DNA from: Lapidilactobacillus mulanensis
Lineage (GTDB): Bacteria; Bacillota; Bacilli; Lactobacillales; Lactobacillaceae
NCBI RefSeq assembly: GCF_003946215.1
Contig: NZ_RHOW01000008.1
Location: forward strand, 19,079-83,078
DNA length: 64,000 nt
Direction: 5' to 3'
Part shown: positions 19,226 to 28,868 of the stretch, piece by piece
How the letters are laid out: each line of letters starts with the position of its first letter
Numbering within the stretch: position 1 is the first letter of the stretch
Program-made: the position numbers and the translations under genes
Notes under the pieces: generated by a model
What the model was told of the DNA's origin: nothing
The model's input: only the letters and a program-made list of their open reading frames with translations
Database searches by the model: none

Positions 19226-20071
19226 TTATTTTTCTTTTGGAATCGTTTTGCCACTGCCATCAAGATACCATTTCAGCTGTGGTTCATTGTGACGACGCAC
19301 GATGATGATGGCGATCGCCGCAACAATCAAGATTGCCGAAAGCAATTGTGACACACGAATGTTGGCAAACAAGTAAAGACTATCTGTCCGCATCCCTTCG
19401 ATCACGGCGCGACCCACTGCGTACCAAGTAATATAACTGAGAAAAACCTCGCCTTGTTTGAAAAGATGAGTGCGGTGACGCAAGCTCAGCAATAAAATCA
19501 CGCCCAGCAAACTCCACACAGATTCATACAAGAATGTCGGTTGCCGATAAGCGCCACTAATATTCATTTGCGTGATAATAAATTCTGGCAAGTGTAGGCT
19601 TTGTAAAAATCCTAGTGTCGTTTTCGCACCGAAAGCCTCTTGGTTCATAAAGTTGCCCCAGCGACCGATTGCTTGCGCTAAAAGGACAGTCGGCGCCAGC
19701 ACATCCAGCAATAACCAAGTGGGAATAAACCGATGATAACAAAAGACTAGTAACACAATTACGGCGGCGATCAAGCCCCCATAAATCGCTAGCCCACCAT
19801 TCCAAATCTTGATGATATCACCAGGATTTTGCGAATAATAAGACCATTCAAAAATCACGTAATACAATCTCGCACCGATCAAACCGATCGGCAACATCCA
19901 AAAAATCAAATCGATCACATCATCGGGATCGATTCCCCGCGGTCTTGCTTCCCGCATACTCAAAAAAACAGCGACCACCACACCCAGCGTGATGATCACA
20001 CCATACCAGCGAACATGAAGATTGCCTAATGAAAACGCAATCGGATTTAAAGCCAACATAATTGCACTCAT
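19226..20071 (-). CDS. lgt: prolipoprotein diacylglyceryl transferase
   Basis: Lgt transfers diacylglycerol from phosphatidylglycerol to the lipobox cysteine of prolipoproteins. This 281-residue protein has seven membrane segments. The Lgt signature [13 protein letters not shown] is at residues 136-148, with the essential Arg, and NGGLAIYGG precedes it. The ATG overlaps the hprK stop (ATGA), so the two are translationally coupled. It would process the lipoproteins encoded in this window (two CamS proteins and the 63-kb lipoprotein). Confidence 0.96.
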   Translation of the reverse strand: MSAIMLALNPIAFSLGNLHVRWYGVIITLGVVVAVFLSMREARPRGIDPDDVIDLIFWMLPIGLIGARLYYVIFEWSYYSQNPGDIIKIWNGGLAIYGGLIAAVIVLLVFCYHRFIPTWLLLDVLAPTVLLAQAIGRWGNFMNQEAFGAKTTLGFLQSLHLPEFIITQMNISGAYRQPTFLYESVWSLLGVILLLSLRHRTHLFKQGEVFLSYITWYAVGRAVIEGMRTDSLYLFANIRVSQLLSAILIVAAIAIIIVRRHNEPQLKWYLDGSGKTIPKEK

Positions 20072-21015
20072 TTATCATCATCCTCACTTGAATTTTCTTG
20101 AATTAATTCATTTAAATTGCGTTCAAACACTTGGGTGGCATCATAACCCATTGATTTCGCACGGAAATTCATGGCGGCCACTTCAATGATAATCGCCAAA
20201 TTACGACCAACCTTAACGGGAATCGTCATCTTTGGAATCGGCACGTCGAAAATCTGTTGCGTGACCTCATCACTGCCAAGCCGATCATAATTACGATCAG
20301 CTCGCCAGTTTTCCAAATTGACGATCAATGAAATCTCCGTTTCTTGACGAACGGCGCCAGCACCGAAGAGATTCATGACGTCGATGATGCCGATGCCACG
20401 AATTTCCATCAAATGCTTCAAAATCTTCGGTGCCTCACCAACGATCGTGCTTTCATCTTTCTGATAAACATCCACGCGATCATCGGCAATCAAACGATGC
20501 CCACGTTTGACCAATTCCAACGCAGTTTCACTTTTACCAACGCCGGAATCACCGGTGATCAAAACACCCAAGCCATAAACGTCGACTAAGACGCCGTGCA
20601 TACTTCTGCGCTCTGCCAAATGGACGTGCAAATAATCGGTCAGCACACTAGAAAGCCGCGTCGTCAATAAATCAGAACCTAGCACCGGAATTCCGGCGCG
20701 CTTGGCTTCGACGATCATTTCTTTCGGCGGCGTTAAGCCACTGCTGATGACAAAAGCCGGTGTTTCCGTCTGACACATCCGCCGCAAAACAACGGAGAGC
20801 TCATCACTCGTCAAGCCTTTGGCAAAAGCCGTTTCCGTTAAACCGAAAACTTGTAGCCGTCGCTGGGGGTAGTAAGCAAAATAACCAGTCATTTCAAAAT
20901 CGGGACGAGATAGATCGCTCGTGGTCACCGTTTTTTGAGCCAAACTTTCTTGACCAGACAATACTTTTAATTTTAAATCATCTACGAGTTGTTTGACTAA
21001 AATACCTTCAGCCAT
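20068..21015 (-). CDS. hprK: HPr kinase/phosphorylase
   Basis: HprK phosphorylates HPr on Ser46 in response to glycolytic intermediates and reverses the reaction, controlling carbon catabolite repression with CcpA. The Walker A motif GDSGVGKS is at residues 155-162, and the family signature [19 protein letters not shown] follows, with the K-x-RRNYDRLG-type loop. The start at 21015 is set by GGAGG six bases upstream and gives 315 residues. It heads the cluster with lgt, gpsA and trxB. Confidence 0.96.
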   Translation of the reverse strand: MAEGILVKQLVDDLKLKVLSGQESLAQKTVTTSDLSRPDFEMTGYFAYYPQRRLQVFGLTETAFAKGLTSDELSVVLRRMCQTETPAFVISSGLTPPKEMIVEAKRAGIPVLGSDLLTTRLSSVLTDYLHVHLAERRSMHGVLVDVYGLGVLITGDSGVGKSETALELVKRGHRLIADDRVDVYQKDESTIVGEAPKILKHLMEIRGIGIIDVMNLFGAGAVRQETEISLIVNLENWRADRNYDRLGSDEVTQQIFDVPIPKMTIPVKVGRNLAIIIEVAAMNFRAKSMGYDATQVFERNLNELIQENSSEDDDK

Positions 21016-21151
21016 GACTTGCCTCCAAAAAGTTTCAGCGACACATCCACGTATCGCCAAGCGCATTTTAATAATTATTGTGTTTGAATTCAAGTTTAAC
21101 ATTATTGACGATTTTTTTCATCCAGCATGACAGGTCTGATAAAAATTCGCG

Positions 21152-21190
21152 CAAAAAAATAGGCCACCAACTAATGGCGCCCTACTCTTT
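21152..21190 (-). terminator. terminator after aldo/keto reductase gene
   Basis: On the minus strand TAGG/CCTA and inner GCCA/TGGC blocks form a stem ahead of TTTTTTT. Confidence 0.65.
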
Positions 21191-21211
21191 CGAATGCTTG
21201 TGTATAGTTTT

Positions 21212-22060
21212 TTAGCCTTGTGTGCGATTATGATTGTTGCCATCGGCCGTATCAGCCAACGAATTCAAGACGTCCATGTCTTCTGAACTGATCTTGAAAT
21301 CTAATTCTTTATTGCTAATAATGTGGACAGGTGTGACTGACTTTGGTAATGGCAAGGCACCATTATCGATACAGAAACGGATCGCCAATTGCGCCGTCGT
21401 CACATTATATTTTTCCGCCAATCTAAGCACGTGGTCATTGTTCAGCATGCGACCAGTTGCCAATGGTGAATAGGCTTCGACTAAAAGACCATGTGCTTGC
21501 GAATAACTGGTAATTTTGGGTTCTGTGAAGCCAATATAATATTGAATCTGGTTAACCATTGGTGTAACTTCTGAATGATTCAACAGATTCTTCAAATCGC
21601 GAACGGCAAAATTAGAAACACCAATTGCGCGAACACGACCATCCGCGTAAACTTTTTCTAAAGCCTTCCACGCTTCAATATTGCCTTCATCATAATTCTT
21701 GCCAGTCTCACTCCATGGCCATGGTGCATGAATAATATAAAGATCTAGATAATCGATGTCCAAATCAGCCATCGTTTCATCAAAGGCCTTCAGTGCGCCA
21801 TCATAGGTTTTAATTTCAGCAGGTAATTTAGAGGTCACAAAGATTTCTTTACGATCGATTCCAGAATCGCGGATCGCCTGACCGACACTTTTTTCATTGC
21901 CATAAGCCTTTGCTGTATCGATATGACGGTAACCATTTTTCAAAGCCGTCGTGACAGAGTTATACGCTTCTTCGCCATTAGGAATTTGCCAAGTGCCGAA
22001 GCCGACCTTGGGAATCTGAACGCCATTTGCGAGTTGATAAGTTTCTGTTAATACTGACAT
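21212..22060 (-). CDS. aldo/keto reductase
   Basis: This 282-residue NADPH-dependent carbonyl reductase has the full catalytic tetrad: Asp48 and Tyr53 (DTAKAYGNE), Lys78 (VTSKLP) and His111 (YIIHAPWPW). The cofactor loop LPLPKSV is near the C-terminus. It resembles 2,5-diketo-D-gluconate reductase-like enzymes of lactic acid bacteria, but the physiological substrate is unknown. It is monocistronic with a terminator downstream. Confidence 0.92.
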   Translation of the reverse strand: MSVLTETYQLANGVQIPKVGFGTWQIPNGEEAYNSVTTALKNGYRHIDTAKAYGNEKSVGQAIRDSGIDRKEIFVTSKLPAEIKTYDGALKAFDETMADLDIDYLDLYIIHAPWPWSETGKNYDEGNIEAWKALEKVYADGRVRAIGVSNFAVRDLKNLLNHSEVTPMVNQIQYYIGFTEPKITSYSQAHGLLVEAYSPLATGRMLNNDHVLRLAEKYNVTTAQLAIRFCIDNGALPLPKSVTPVHIISNKELDFKISSEDMDVLNSLADTADGNNHNRTQG

Positions 22061-22153
22061 TTAATCCACCTCTTACATTTAATAAGTTCATTATAACATT
22101 GCTGGAAAATCAATGTGCAAGCCAAGCACGAACGATCTAAAAAAACCGGCAGC

Positions 22154-22474
22154 TTAACGCAGTCTAACCGCAGTCCCACTGCAACTGACCATTAGCATCC
22201 CGTTATCTGACCCGAGAACTTCATAATCCATTTTCATACCCACAACGGCATCTGCGCCTAATTGTTCCGCACGGTCGCTCATTTCTGCGATAGCTTCCTC
22301 GCGCGCCTTCGTTAATTCTTCCTCGTAGCCCTTAGAACGGCCACCAAACATATTCCGCAGGCCAGCACCCATATCTTTGAACATATTGATCCCAGTGATC
22401 ACCTCGCCAAAAACGATCCCTTTATATTCAGAAATGGTTTTGTCTTGCACGGTATTCGTCGTTGTAATTATCAT
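22154..22474 (-). CDS. YbjQ/UPF0145 family protein
   Basis: This 106-residue soluble protein begins with [19 protein letters not shown] and ends with the conserved [19 protein letters not shown] and SCSGTAVRL blocks of the YbjQ family. The family is sometimes labelled a heavy-metal-binding domain because of structural similarity; no metal ligand cluster is visible here and the function is unknown. The gene stands alone. Confidence 0.88.
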   Translation of the reverse strand: MIITTTNTVQDKTISEYKGIVFGEVITGINMFKDMGAGLRNMFGGRSKGYEEELTKAREEAIAEMSDRAEQLGADAVVGMKMDYEVLGSDNGMLMVSCSGTAVRLR

Positions 22475-22573
22475 CGAATCACTCCCAATCGATTTATTGA
22501 ATTCATTCTCATTTTAGCGTAAGGGCTTTCGTGAAACAACTAATCGTTTTCGAATCGATTGTCTGCTCAGGTC

Positions 22574-22607
22574 ATTTAGCAAAACTTTCTTTAATATTTT
22601 GCTAAAT
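22574..22607. promoter_or_regulatory. inverted repeat upstream of the yibE-like gene
   Basis: ATTTAGCAAAA (22574-22584) is perfectly complementary to TTTTGCTAAAT (22597-22607) with a 12-base spacer and no following T run. It lies in the divergent region between YbjQ and the YibE-like gene and may be an operator. Confidence 0.3.
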
Positions 22608-22684
22608 TATCTCCAATCAGATTATTTGTGGCTTTTTTTAACTAGACTAGAATTTGTAAGAGAACTCATGAGAAATTCGAAAAG

Positions 22685-23782
22685 TTGGTCGATTCTTTGA
22701 ATAAAAAAAAGCTAATTATTTTAATCGCCGCACTGATTTGTTTGGCGGCAACGTTATTTACTTATTTCAATACGAATTATAATAGCACCATTGCGGTCGT
22801 GACTTCGGCGAAACAACTTTCTGCAACGAAAGTCAAAGATCAATATGATGACGCTGACCAAACCATCGTTCAGCAGTTAACTTTGCGCGTCTTGAATCAT
22901 TCGCATCGCAATCAGCAATACACGATCAAGAATACTTACACCCGTTCGCAACTGCTCGACCAAGGCTATCATCAACATCAACGCGTTTTCGTTCAAATCA
23001 GCAAGCAACAAATCGACATTACCACCCCCAAGCGTGATTGGGTCGTGATCGCCATTATTTCCGTGATGGTGATGTTAATGATCATCCTCATCGGCAAAAA
23101 ACCCTGGTTAGTCATGCTGTCGTTGATCCTCAATTCGGCCATTTTTTATCTCGTGATTCGTTTTGATATTCATAAAAACGGCACCAACACCATTCTGATC
23201 TACAGCATCGCCGCAATTGTTTTCGCCAGCGTGTCTTTCTTATTGTATCAAGGCCTCCAGAAAAAAATGTTTGCCATGTTGGTCAGCACGATCATTTCAT
23301 TATTGATCGCGTTCGGTCTGAGTTATGCGATCATGCAACTAACTGGCGAAAAGGGCATCACTTATATGGCCGTTGAATATGCCACCCAAAATCCCCGCTC
23401 ATTGTTTCTCGGACAAACTTTGCTGGGCGTTCTCGGGGCAGTCATGGATGAATCGACAGACATTGTTTCGAGCCTCAGTGAAATTATCCATCACACACCA
23501 ACGCTCAGCCGCAAACAATTGTGGTCCAGCGGACGGGCGATCGGTCAAGAAATTATGGGACCGTTGATCAACGTTTTATTTTTAATTTTCATGGCCGACG
23601 CGCTGCCGATGACGATTCTCTATTTGCGGAATAATAATTCGATCGCCTACACATTCGAATACACGCTATCTTTAGGCGTCCTCCAAAGTTTGATCTCCGC
23701 AATCGGGATCGTCATCACAGTGCCGGTTGCCACACTATCGGCGTATTATTTCTTGCTTAGAAAAAGAGGTGCGCGCAAATGA
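22685..23782 (+). CDS. YibE/F family membrane protein (YibE-like)
   Basis: This 365-residue protein has one N-terminal membrane anchor, an extracytoplasmic domain of about 100 residues, and a block of about six membrane helices. VLGAVMDESTDIVSSLSEI and GQEIMGPLINVLFLIF in the second half are family signatures. YibE/YibF proteins are encoded in pairs and presumed to form an uncharacterised transporter. Translation appears to start at TTG with a weak ribosome-binding site, so the exact start is uncertain. It overlaps the next gene by four bases. Confidence 0.85.
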   Translation: MVDSLNKKKLIILIAALICLAATLFTYFNTNYNSTIAVVTSAKQLSATKVKDQYDDADQTIVQQLTLRVLNHSHRNQQYTIKNTYTRSQLLDQGYHQHQRVFVQISKQQIDITTPKRDWVVIAIISVMVMLMIILIGKKPWLVMLSLILNSAIFYLVIRFDIHKNGTNTILIYSIAAIVFASVSFLLYQGLQKKMFAMLVSTIISLLIAFGLSYAIMQLTGEKGITYMAVEYATQNPRSLFLGQTLLGVLGAVMDESTDIVSSLSEIIHHTPTLSRKQLWSSGRAIGQEIMGPLINVLFLIFMADALPMTILYLRNNNSIAYTFEYTLSLGVLQSLISAIGIVITVPVATLSAYYFLLRKRGARK

Positions 23783-24528
23783 GCACCATGTTAGCTTTAT
23801 TACTAGTTTTATTCCTTTTGATGATTGTGGTTGGTGGTCGCGCGGGTGTTAAAAGTTATTTAAGTATCGTAATCAACTTCATGCTCGTCTTTCTCGTGGC
23901 CTTGCTGATCAGCTGGGGCGCAAATATTTGGCTCACGGCTGCTTGTTTCATTCCACTAAAGCTGTTAACAATTATTTATTTAGGCACCCACGATACCAAA
24001 ATTGCCGATCATGCTTTTCTCAGCTCGTTTAGTGTTACCGCGATTATTGTCGTCATCATTTTAATCTTCAACCATTTCGCTCAAGCCTTCGGAATCGGCG
24101 ATCAGGCTGGCGAAGACTTAATCGGATTATCCGACGCCCCTGGAATTAGTTTCGCCGCAATCGGCGTGGTCGTCGCCATTTTCAGCACATTGGGTGCCAT
24201 CAGCGAAGCGGCCGTCGCCGAGAGTGCAGGGTTACTAGAATTGAAAAATTCAAACGAAACTATTTCCAGCGCCAACTTTTATCAAAGTGGTCTGAATATC
24301 GGTGAAGACATTTTAGGGACAGCCGTTAATACCATTCTCTTTGGATTCTTCGGTAGCTTTTTAGCCCTCTTCATTTGGTATTCACGTTTGCATTACACGA
24401 TTCCACAAATTCTCAATGACAAGTTATTCGTCCAGGAATTCGTGATCATGATTTATTCGATCATCGGCGTCTTACTGGTCATTCCCTTAACCACCTTGAT
24501 TATTTCCCGTTCCAAAATGAAAAAGTGA
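23779..24528 (+). CDS. YibE/F family membrane protein (YibF-like)
   Basis: This 249-residue polytopic protein is the partner of the preceding gene and homologous to its C-terminal half: VVAIFSTLGAISEAAVAESAG and GLNIGEDILGTAVNTILFGFFG match the corresponding YibE blocks. The ATGA overlap with the upstream stop indicates coupled translation. The TGA stop codon lies inside the left arm of the downstream terminator stem, so the terminator starts before translation ends. Confidence 0.85.
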   Translation: MSTMLALLLVLFLLMIVVGGRAGVKSYLSIVINFMLVFLVALLISWGANIWLTAACFIPLKLLTIIYLGTHDTKIADHAFLSSFSVTAIIVVIILIFNHFAQAFGIGDQAGEDLIGLSDAPGISFAAIGVVVAIFSTLGAISEAAVAESAGLLELKNSNETISSANFYQSGLNIGEDILGTAVNTILFGFFGSFLALFIWYSRLHYTIPQILNDKLFVQEFVIMIYSIIGVLLVIPLTTLIISRSKMKK

Positions 24529-24556
24529 CCACCAATTGAATTGGTGGTCACTTTTT
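24521..24556. terminator. bidirectional terminator between convergent genes
   Basis: AAAAGTGACCACCAATT (24521-24537) is perfectly complementary to AATTGGTGGTCACTTTT (24539-24555), a 17-bp stem with a one-base centre and T runs on both strands. It serves the yibF-like gene and the convergent oxidoreductase gene. Confidence 0.9.
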
Positions 24557-24573
24557 TGCAACAATTTCTTAAA

Positions 24574-25497
24574 TTATTTTTGTTGGTGATAAAAATCAAC
24601 CAGTTCTGAACACAATTGATGTGAAAGCATGCTTGTGGCTGGACTAACTGGATTCGTCGCGTTAGTTGCCACTGCACTAACAAATTCATGAATAAGCGGC
24701 TCAAATCCCCGTCGCGTTAAAGTCGGCGTCCAATCTGGAAAGTTATTAACTTGAGTCCCATTTTCCGTACTGATGGTTAAATGTTCCAAATTTTCTAACC
24801 GTTTCGTTCCAGATATTTGCTGAACCTCACTGGTCTCAGTATTGGCACCCGCTTGCATATTCATCAATGCATAAACCGTTAGATTTTTACTCGAGAGCAC
24901 CAAGCCACAATTTTGTAATATTCCCTGATCAGAGCTGAGTTGATATTGGCAGCTGACCTGATCGCGTGCATCGATGCCCGCCAAATACAGGGCCGTATCC
25001 ACCACATGAATAAATAAATCATAGATTGCAAACCCAACTGCTTGCTCAGCCCTGATCCGATTTTTTTGAACGATAATAACCGCGGGTTGGCCTGAAGTGG
25101 CGATCTGTTGTTGAAAAGGTGCAAACCGCCGATTAAATCCAGCAGTCAATAATAATTGCCGTTGCGCCGCCAATTGATAAAGTTCGCTGACCTCTTCGTA
25201 ATTCTCGCTAACCGGCTTATCAACGTAAACATGGATGCCCGCGTTCAAAAAAGTGCGGATCAATTCAGTGTGCGTGTGTGTTGGTGTGTGGATAAAAACC
25301 GCATCAGGGTGCTGAGCAATGAGCTCTGGCACCGAGCGAGTCGACTCGGAGAAGCCAAATTGATGCTGTAGATGCGCCAATTTTTGTTCGTCTCGTGTAC
25401 ACAAAATCCATTCGACTTGATCCTGCATCTGTGCCATCACGGGCAGATAAGCTTTTTGGGCAATGTTGCCTAGACCAACCACACCAATTTTTAACAT
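24574..25497 (-). CDS. Gfo/Idh/MocA family oxidoreductase
   Basis: This 307-residue NAD(P)-dependent oxidoreductase has the Rossmann motif GVVGLGNIAQKAYLP at its N-terminus and the DKP variant of the conserved EKP motif (VYVDKPVSEN) near residue 97. The C-terminal half is the usual alpha/beta sheet domain. Substrates in this family are mostly sugars or inositols; nothing here fixes one. The second ATG is chosen for better spacing from GGAAG. Confidence 0.88.
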   Translation of the reverse strand: MLKIGVVGLGNIAQKAYLPVMAQMQDQVEWILCTRDEQKLAHLQHQFGFSESTRSVPELIAQHPDAVFIHTPTHTHTELIRTFLNAGIHVYVDKPVSENYEEVSELYQLAAQRQLLLTAGFNRRFAPFQQQIATSGQPAVIIVQKNRIRAEQAVGFAIYDLFIHVVDTALYLAGIDARDQVSCQYQLSSDQGILQNCGLVLSSKNLTVYALMNMQAGANTETSEVQQISGTKRLENLEHLTISTENGTQVNNFPDWTPTLTRRGFEPLIHEFVSAVATNATNPVSPATSMLSHQLCSELVDFYHQQK

Positions 25498-25595
25498 CAT
25501 AAACTTCCTTTGTTTTTTTGAAACTGCTTTTATAATCTATTGTGCCAAATATTGGATAAAATTTCCATTAATTTTAATACGGATTGATTCTTGAA

Positions 25596-26515
25596 CTACC
25601 TTCGGTCGTGGCTGCGTGGGGCAAGTGACTGACTACTGTGGGGACGGTTCCAGGCTTTCCCCTAAGTTCTGGGAAAAGTCTTCCACCTCGATTTCGAGCT
25701 TTTTCTCCGTCGCAAAACCGGCTCCTGAGAAAAATATCGAAATACGCCCCTGCTGTAAGCGACGATGGCCCTGTCGCAACAGCAGTTTCACAGTGTCGTC
25801 ACTTGCCCCACACAGCCGCGACCTAAACTGGAATTAGTTTAGTGGTGAACTCGGAAGAACTGGGTTTGTGGAAATGATTTGAATCCCACGTCGATTGCTT
25901 TGTTGTGGGAAATATAATCACGTTGGATATTTTTCCACTAAATATTTACGTTGCTCAGAAAAGATTCGTAAGGTAGAAAGCCCGGTTCAGAATCCAACTC
26001 TGCTCACTAGAATGAACCACAGAATTTGCGGAAGAGAATGAACAGCACACTGTGATAATGCTCTTAGCGACAGATCCATCGTCGCTTAGAGCATGGGAAA
26101 TTCGGAGATCTTGCGGTTTTGGCAAGAGCTCCAAATTTAGGCGGAAGAATTTTGGCAGGCTTCCAAAATCCTGGAGCCGTCCCCACAAGTGAGCTGTTCA
26201 TTCTCTGCAGCAAATTTAAGCTGCAGTTACGCACAAGCCAAATATTTTCGAACCAGATCAGAACAGAACACAACTCAGAATCCAAATCTGCTCACTAGAA
26301 TAGACCCGCAGAATTTGCGGAAGAGAATGAACAGCACACTGTGATAATGGTCTTAGCGATAGATTCACCGTCGCTTAGAGCATGGGAAATTCGGAGATCT
26401 TGCGCTTTTTGCAAGAGCTCCGAATTTAGGCGGAAGAATTTTGGCGGGCTTCCAAAATCCTGGAGCCGTCCCCACAAGTGAGCTGTTCATTCTCTGCAGC
26501 AAATTCAAACTGCAA
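25596..26515. repeat. composite cloverleaf repeat C2 (L + linker + R + R)
   Basis: The left module has 26-base outer arms at 25604-25629 and 25798-25823 with two differences. Three hairpins lie inside (GGCTTTCCC/GGGAAAAGTC; ATTTCGA/TCGAAAT with TTTTTCTC/GAGAAAAA; CTGCTGT/ACAGCAG with GCGAC/GTCGC). GTGGGGACGG follows the left arm. Two right modules follow in tandem, with arms at 26022-26046/26193-26217 and 26311-26335/26482-26506. Each has three hairpins and CCGTCCCCAC before the right arm. It is collinear with C6 at 55.6 kb and fills the 1-kb gap between the oxidoreductase start and the permease stop; no gene is seen here. Confidence 0.9.
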
Positions 26516-26527
26516 TCACCCACTATT

Positions 26528-27856
26528 TCACTTTTTCAAATTATGTTTCTGCTGCCAATAAAAAACCGGAACGCCAACTAGCGTGATCAAAATACCGAGC
26601 GCCGCCAATTTAAATTGCGTAATCAAAGTTGATAGCACAATAAACGTCCCACCCAGAATGGCGATGATCGGAATCCACGGATAGCCCATCACTTTATATG
26701 GCCGCTTCAGATCCGGCATTTTTTTGCGCAAAATAAACACCGCACCGAAAATAAGCGTATTAAAAATCCACATCACGAAAACGAGCATATCGGTCAATAA
26801 ATCGAAATTCCCCAGCAGCATCATGATCAAAACCACGGCGAGTTGTACAAGGCTGCTCAACCATGGCACTTTGGTCAGACGGGTTACTTGGCGGAAATAG
26901 TTCGAAAACGGAATGGTCCGATTCACTCCCATCGCGTACGCAACCCGCATGCCAGTCATGGTGTAGCCATTGATCGCACCATAAACAGAAACCAGAATAC
27001 CAATCGTCACTAATCTGCCACCCATATTGCCAAAAATGGCGAGTGCGCTATCTGCCGCCGCAGTTGGATTGCCCATGATTTGCGTAATGGGCAGTGCTTT
27101 TAAAAACGCCAAATTGATCAGAACATAAACTAACGTCGTCAATCCTAAACCGCCAATAATCGCGATTGGTAAATGTTTGCGCGGATTCTTCATTTCGCCG
27201 GCCATATTTCCGACGCTGATCCAGCCATCGTATGCAAACATCGTCGCTAATAATCCGCCATTCAATGCGGTCAGCCAACTCACATGACCACCAGGCTGCA
27301 CCGGCCACAACTGCAAAGGTTGTGCGTGCACATTAGTCAATCCGAAAATAATGATGATCACGATCGGAATCATTTTAATAAACAGAGTTAAATTCTGGAC
27401 GAAACTGCCCAGACGCGCCCCTAATAAATTCAGCCCCGTCAAAGACAAGGCGGTTAAAAAAGCGACCGGGATAATCACAGTAGTCGACCAACCGGCCAAA
27501 CTGACCAGTTGTGTCGCAAAAACAATGCTTAGTGCGGCAATATTGGCCGGATAATAAATCAAAACTTGTGCCCAACCGAGTAAAAACGATGGTAATTTTC
27601 CATAGGCGAGCTCGATATAATTAACCGCGCCACCAGCTTCCGGAATCGCGGTAGCAATTTCGGCTAAGCACAATCCACCCGCGATCGTCAAAAGGCCGGC
27701 CAATATCCAAACCGCAATTAACAAACTCGGCGATTGTGTGTCACTAGCTAAAGTCGAAATTTTAAAAAAAACGCCCCCGCCGATCACGGTACCCATGACC
27801 GTAGTTAGCGCCGAAGTCAATCCCATAGACTGTTTCAGTTGATTATTTTGTGCCAT
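26528..27856 (-). CDS. APC superfamily amino-acid permease
   Basis: This 442-residue protein has twelve predicted membrane helices. The first-helix motif GTVIGGGVFFKISTL carries the unwound GxG of the APC fold, and LCLAEIATAIPEAGGAVNYIELAYG matches the helix 2-3 region. The overall pattern is closest to serine/threonine exchangers (SteT-like) of the L-amino-acid transporter group. The substrate is not determined. The gene is monocistronic and lies immediately after (upstream in transcription of) composite repeat C2. Confidence 0.88.
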   Translation of the reverse strand: MAQNNQLKQSMGLTSALTTVMGTVIGGGVFFKISTLASDTQSPSLLIAVWILAGLLTIAGGLCLAEIATAIPEAGGAVNYIELAYGKLPSFLLGWAQVLIYYPANIAALSIVFATQLVSLAGWSTTVIIPVAFLTALSLTGLNLLGARLGSFVQNLTLFIKMIPIVIIIIFGLTNVHAQPLQLWPVQPGGHVSWLTALNGGLLATMFAYDGWISVGNMAGEMKNPRKHLPIAIIGGLGLTTLVYVLINLAFLKALPITQIMGNPTAAADSALAIFGNMGGRLVTIGILVSVYGAINGYTMTGMRVAYAMGVNRTIPFSNYFRQVTRLTKVPWLSSLVQLAVVLIMMLLGNFDLLTDMLVFVMWIFNTLIFGAVFILRKKMPDLKRPYKVMGYPWIPIIAILGGTFIVLSTLITQFKLAALGILITLVGVPVFYWQQKHNLKK

Positions 27857-28003
27857 CAGTTAAATCCTCTCGCGAACAATTCTTGTTTCTATTTTACAAG
27901 TTTACCCCCAGACTAAACACCGGCTTTAGAAAAAATTAAGCTGTCAGCAATATGCGATTTTAGTCTCCCACTTTCTAACCACGCACGAAATAAAACCCGC
28001 ACG

Positions 28004-28081
28004 CATCTTCAAGCACGCAGAACTAACGCCACCAATCGAATGAGCCGTCGATTCCAGTCACCCACAATCAAAAATAACAAG
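28004..28081 (+). repeat. short interspersed repeat, family 2, copy b
   Basis: Matches the copy at 8208-8290 through ATCTTCAAGCAC, CTAACGCCACCAA, AATGAGCCGTC, ATTCCAGT and CACAATCAA in the same order. It lies in the 324-base gap between the divergent permease and YxeA-like genes; nothing else is recognised in that gap. Confidence 0.6.
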
Positions 28082-28180
28082 CCACCTTGCAAAACTGTAA
28101 GATAAAACAGACAATTGGCGATGGCACCTGCTCCTACAAATTGCTAAACTTAGCTTATCATCCAAAAAGGAGCCTCATCC

Positions 28181-28537
28181 ATGAAAAAATTTCTGACCAT
28201 TGTTGTAATAATTTTCGCCTTGATCCTGGGTGCGTGGTTTACGATCGAGAAAGTTTTTCGCGGTGGCGATGCCTATTACACGCAGATCACCAGCACCGGA
28301 ACCTACCACGAATCGAAAACCGACTCCGGCGAAATTATCGGTGATTATTCCTATGATCAACCTGGATACGACGCAAACGGTCACAAGATTCGCCTCAAAT
28401 TTAACGGCAACAAAACACGACCACTCAAGCGAAACGCCTACCTCGAAGTCACCTACCGCAATGGCGACGTCCGCTCCTGGAAACAAGTCGCAGAAAAAGA
28501 CATCCCTAAAAAGGCATTGGTTCAGCTGAAAAAATAA
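28181..28537 (+). CDS. YxeA family (DUF1093) small secreted or membrane-anchored protein
   Basis: This 118-residue protein starts with a hydrophobic segment (about residues 4-22) serving as signal peptide or anchor. A small beta-rich domain follows, with the YxeA marks GGDAYYTQI near residue 36, YDANGHKIRLKF, and LKRNAYLEVTYRNGDVRSWKQV. The function of the family is unknown. AAGGAG precedes the ATG. A long frame on the opposite strand covers the same DNA but lacks such features and is rejected. Confidence 0.8.
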   Translation: MKKFLTIVVIIFALILGAWFTIEKVFRGGDAYYTQITSTGTYHESKTDSGEIIGDYSYDQPGYDANGHKIRLKFNGNKTRPLKRNAYLEVTYRNGDVRSWKQVAEKDIPKKALVQLKK

Positions 28538-28604
28538 GTGGTTTGTAGCATCAGTTCGTATTAGTGTAAAGATTCTCAATACTCAACAAATACGTATCCA
28601 TTTG

Positions 28605-28633
28605 TTGAAATTCCTACAATTATCAGCTATACT
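28605..28633 (+). promoter_or_regulatory. promoter of the antitoxin RNA
   Basis: TTGAAA (28605-28610) and TATACT (28628-28633) are exactly 17 bases apart. Transcription would start near 28640. Confidence 0.75.
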
Positions 28634-28639
28634 AAAGAT

Positions 28640-28766
28640 ATAAAAAGAGACCTGTTATTTGCGTAACAGGCCTCCAGCAAAACCGTTTAAGACGGTTGAC
28701 CGAATTTTCAAACTAAAAAGCTAGTCGTCCAACTTGGTCAAAAGTTGTAAAGGACGGCTATTTTTT
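28640..28766 (+). ncRNA. antisense antitoxin RNA of a type I toxin-antitoxin locus
   Basis: A ~127-base RNA starts after a strong promoter and ends at a hairpin (TAGTCGTCC/GGACGGCTA, 28722-28760) followed by TTTTTT. Two smaller stems lie before it: AGACCTGTTA/TAACAGGCCT and AACCGTTT/AAGACGGTT. It is convergent with the toxin gene. The toxin mRNA should run on to the AGACCTGTTA stem (28648-28673, T-rich on the minus strand), so the two RNAs would overlap by about 125 bases at their 3' ends, as in txpA/ratA. Confidence 0.7.
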
Positions 28767-28868
28767 ATTGTCGAAAAACAGCTTCACGATCGTGATGACT
28801 AAATCCAGCATTGTGACAATAAACATTCCAAATGCCAGCATCAGCGATAACGTTTCAGCTATGGACAA
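28758..28868 (-). CDS. holin-like type I toxin peptide (TxpA/BsrG-like), 36 residues
   Basis: The peptide starts MSIAETLSLMLAFGMFIVTM and continues through a single membrane helix to a charged tail (VKLFFDNKK). This is the pattern of small Firmicutes toxins annotated as putative holin-like toxin. Translation begins at a TTG; GGGGGAGG lies seven bases upstream, and an adjacent TTG (28871) is possible. An extended -10 (TGTTACAAT, hexamer 28967-28972) lies upstream and gives a leader of about 90 bases. The antisense RNA converges on its 3' end. Such peptides insert into the membrane when translated without antitoxin. Confidence 0.75.
   Translation of the reverse strand: MSIAETLSLMLAFGMFIVTMLDLVITIVKLFFDNKK

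Noticed and set aside
25955..26477. Short frames within the composite repeats that look alike in several copies
   Set aside because: Their similarity follows from the repeat DNA and its palindromes; starts and reading frames are not preserved and no ribosome-binding sites are present.
28175..28579. 134-residue minus-strand frame opposite the YxeA-like gene
   Set aside because: It is a shadow: the plus-strand frame has a signal segment, a good ribosome-binding site and YxeA family motifs; the minus frame has none.
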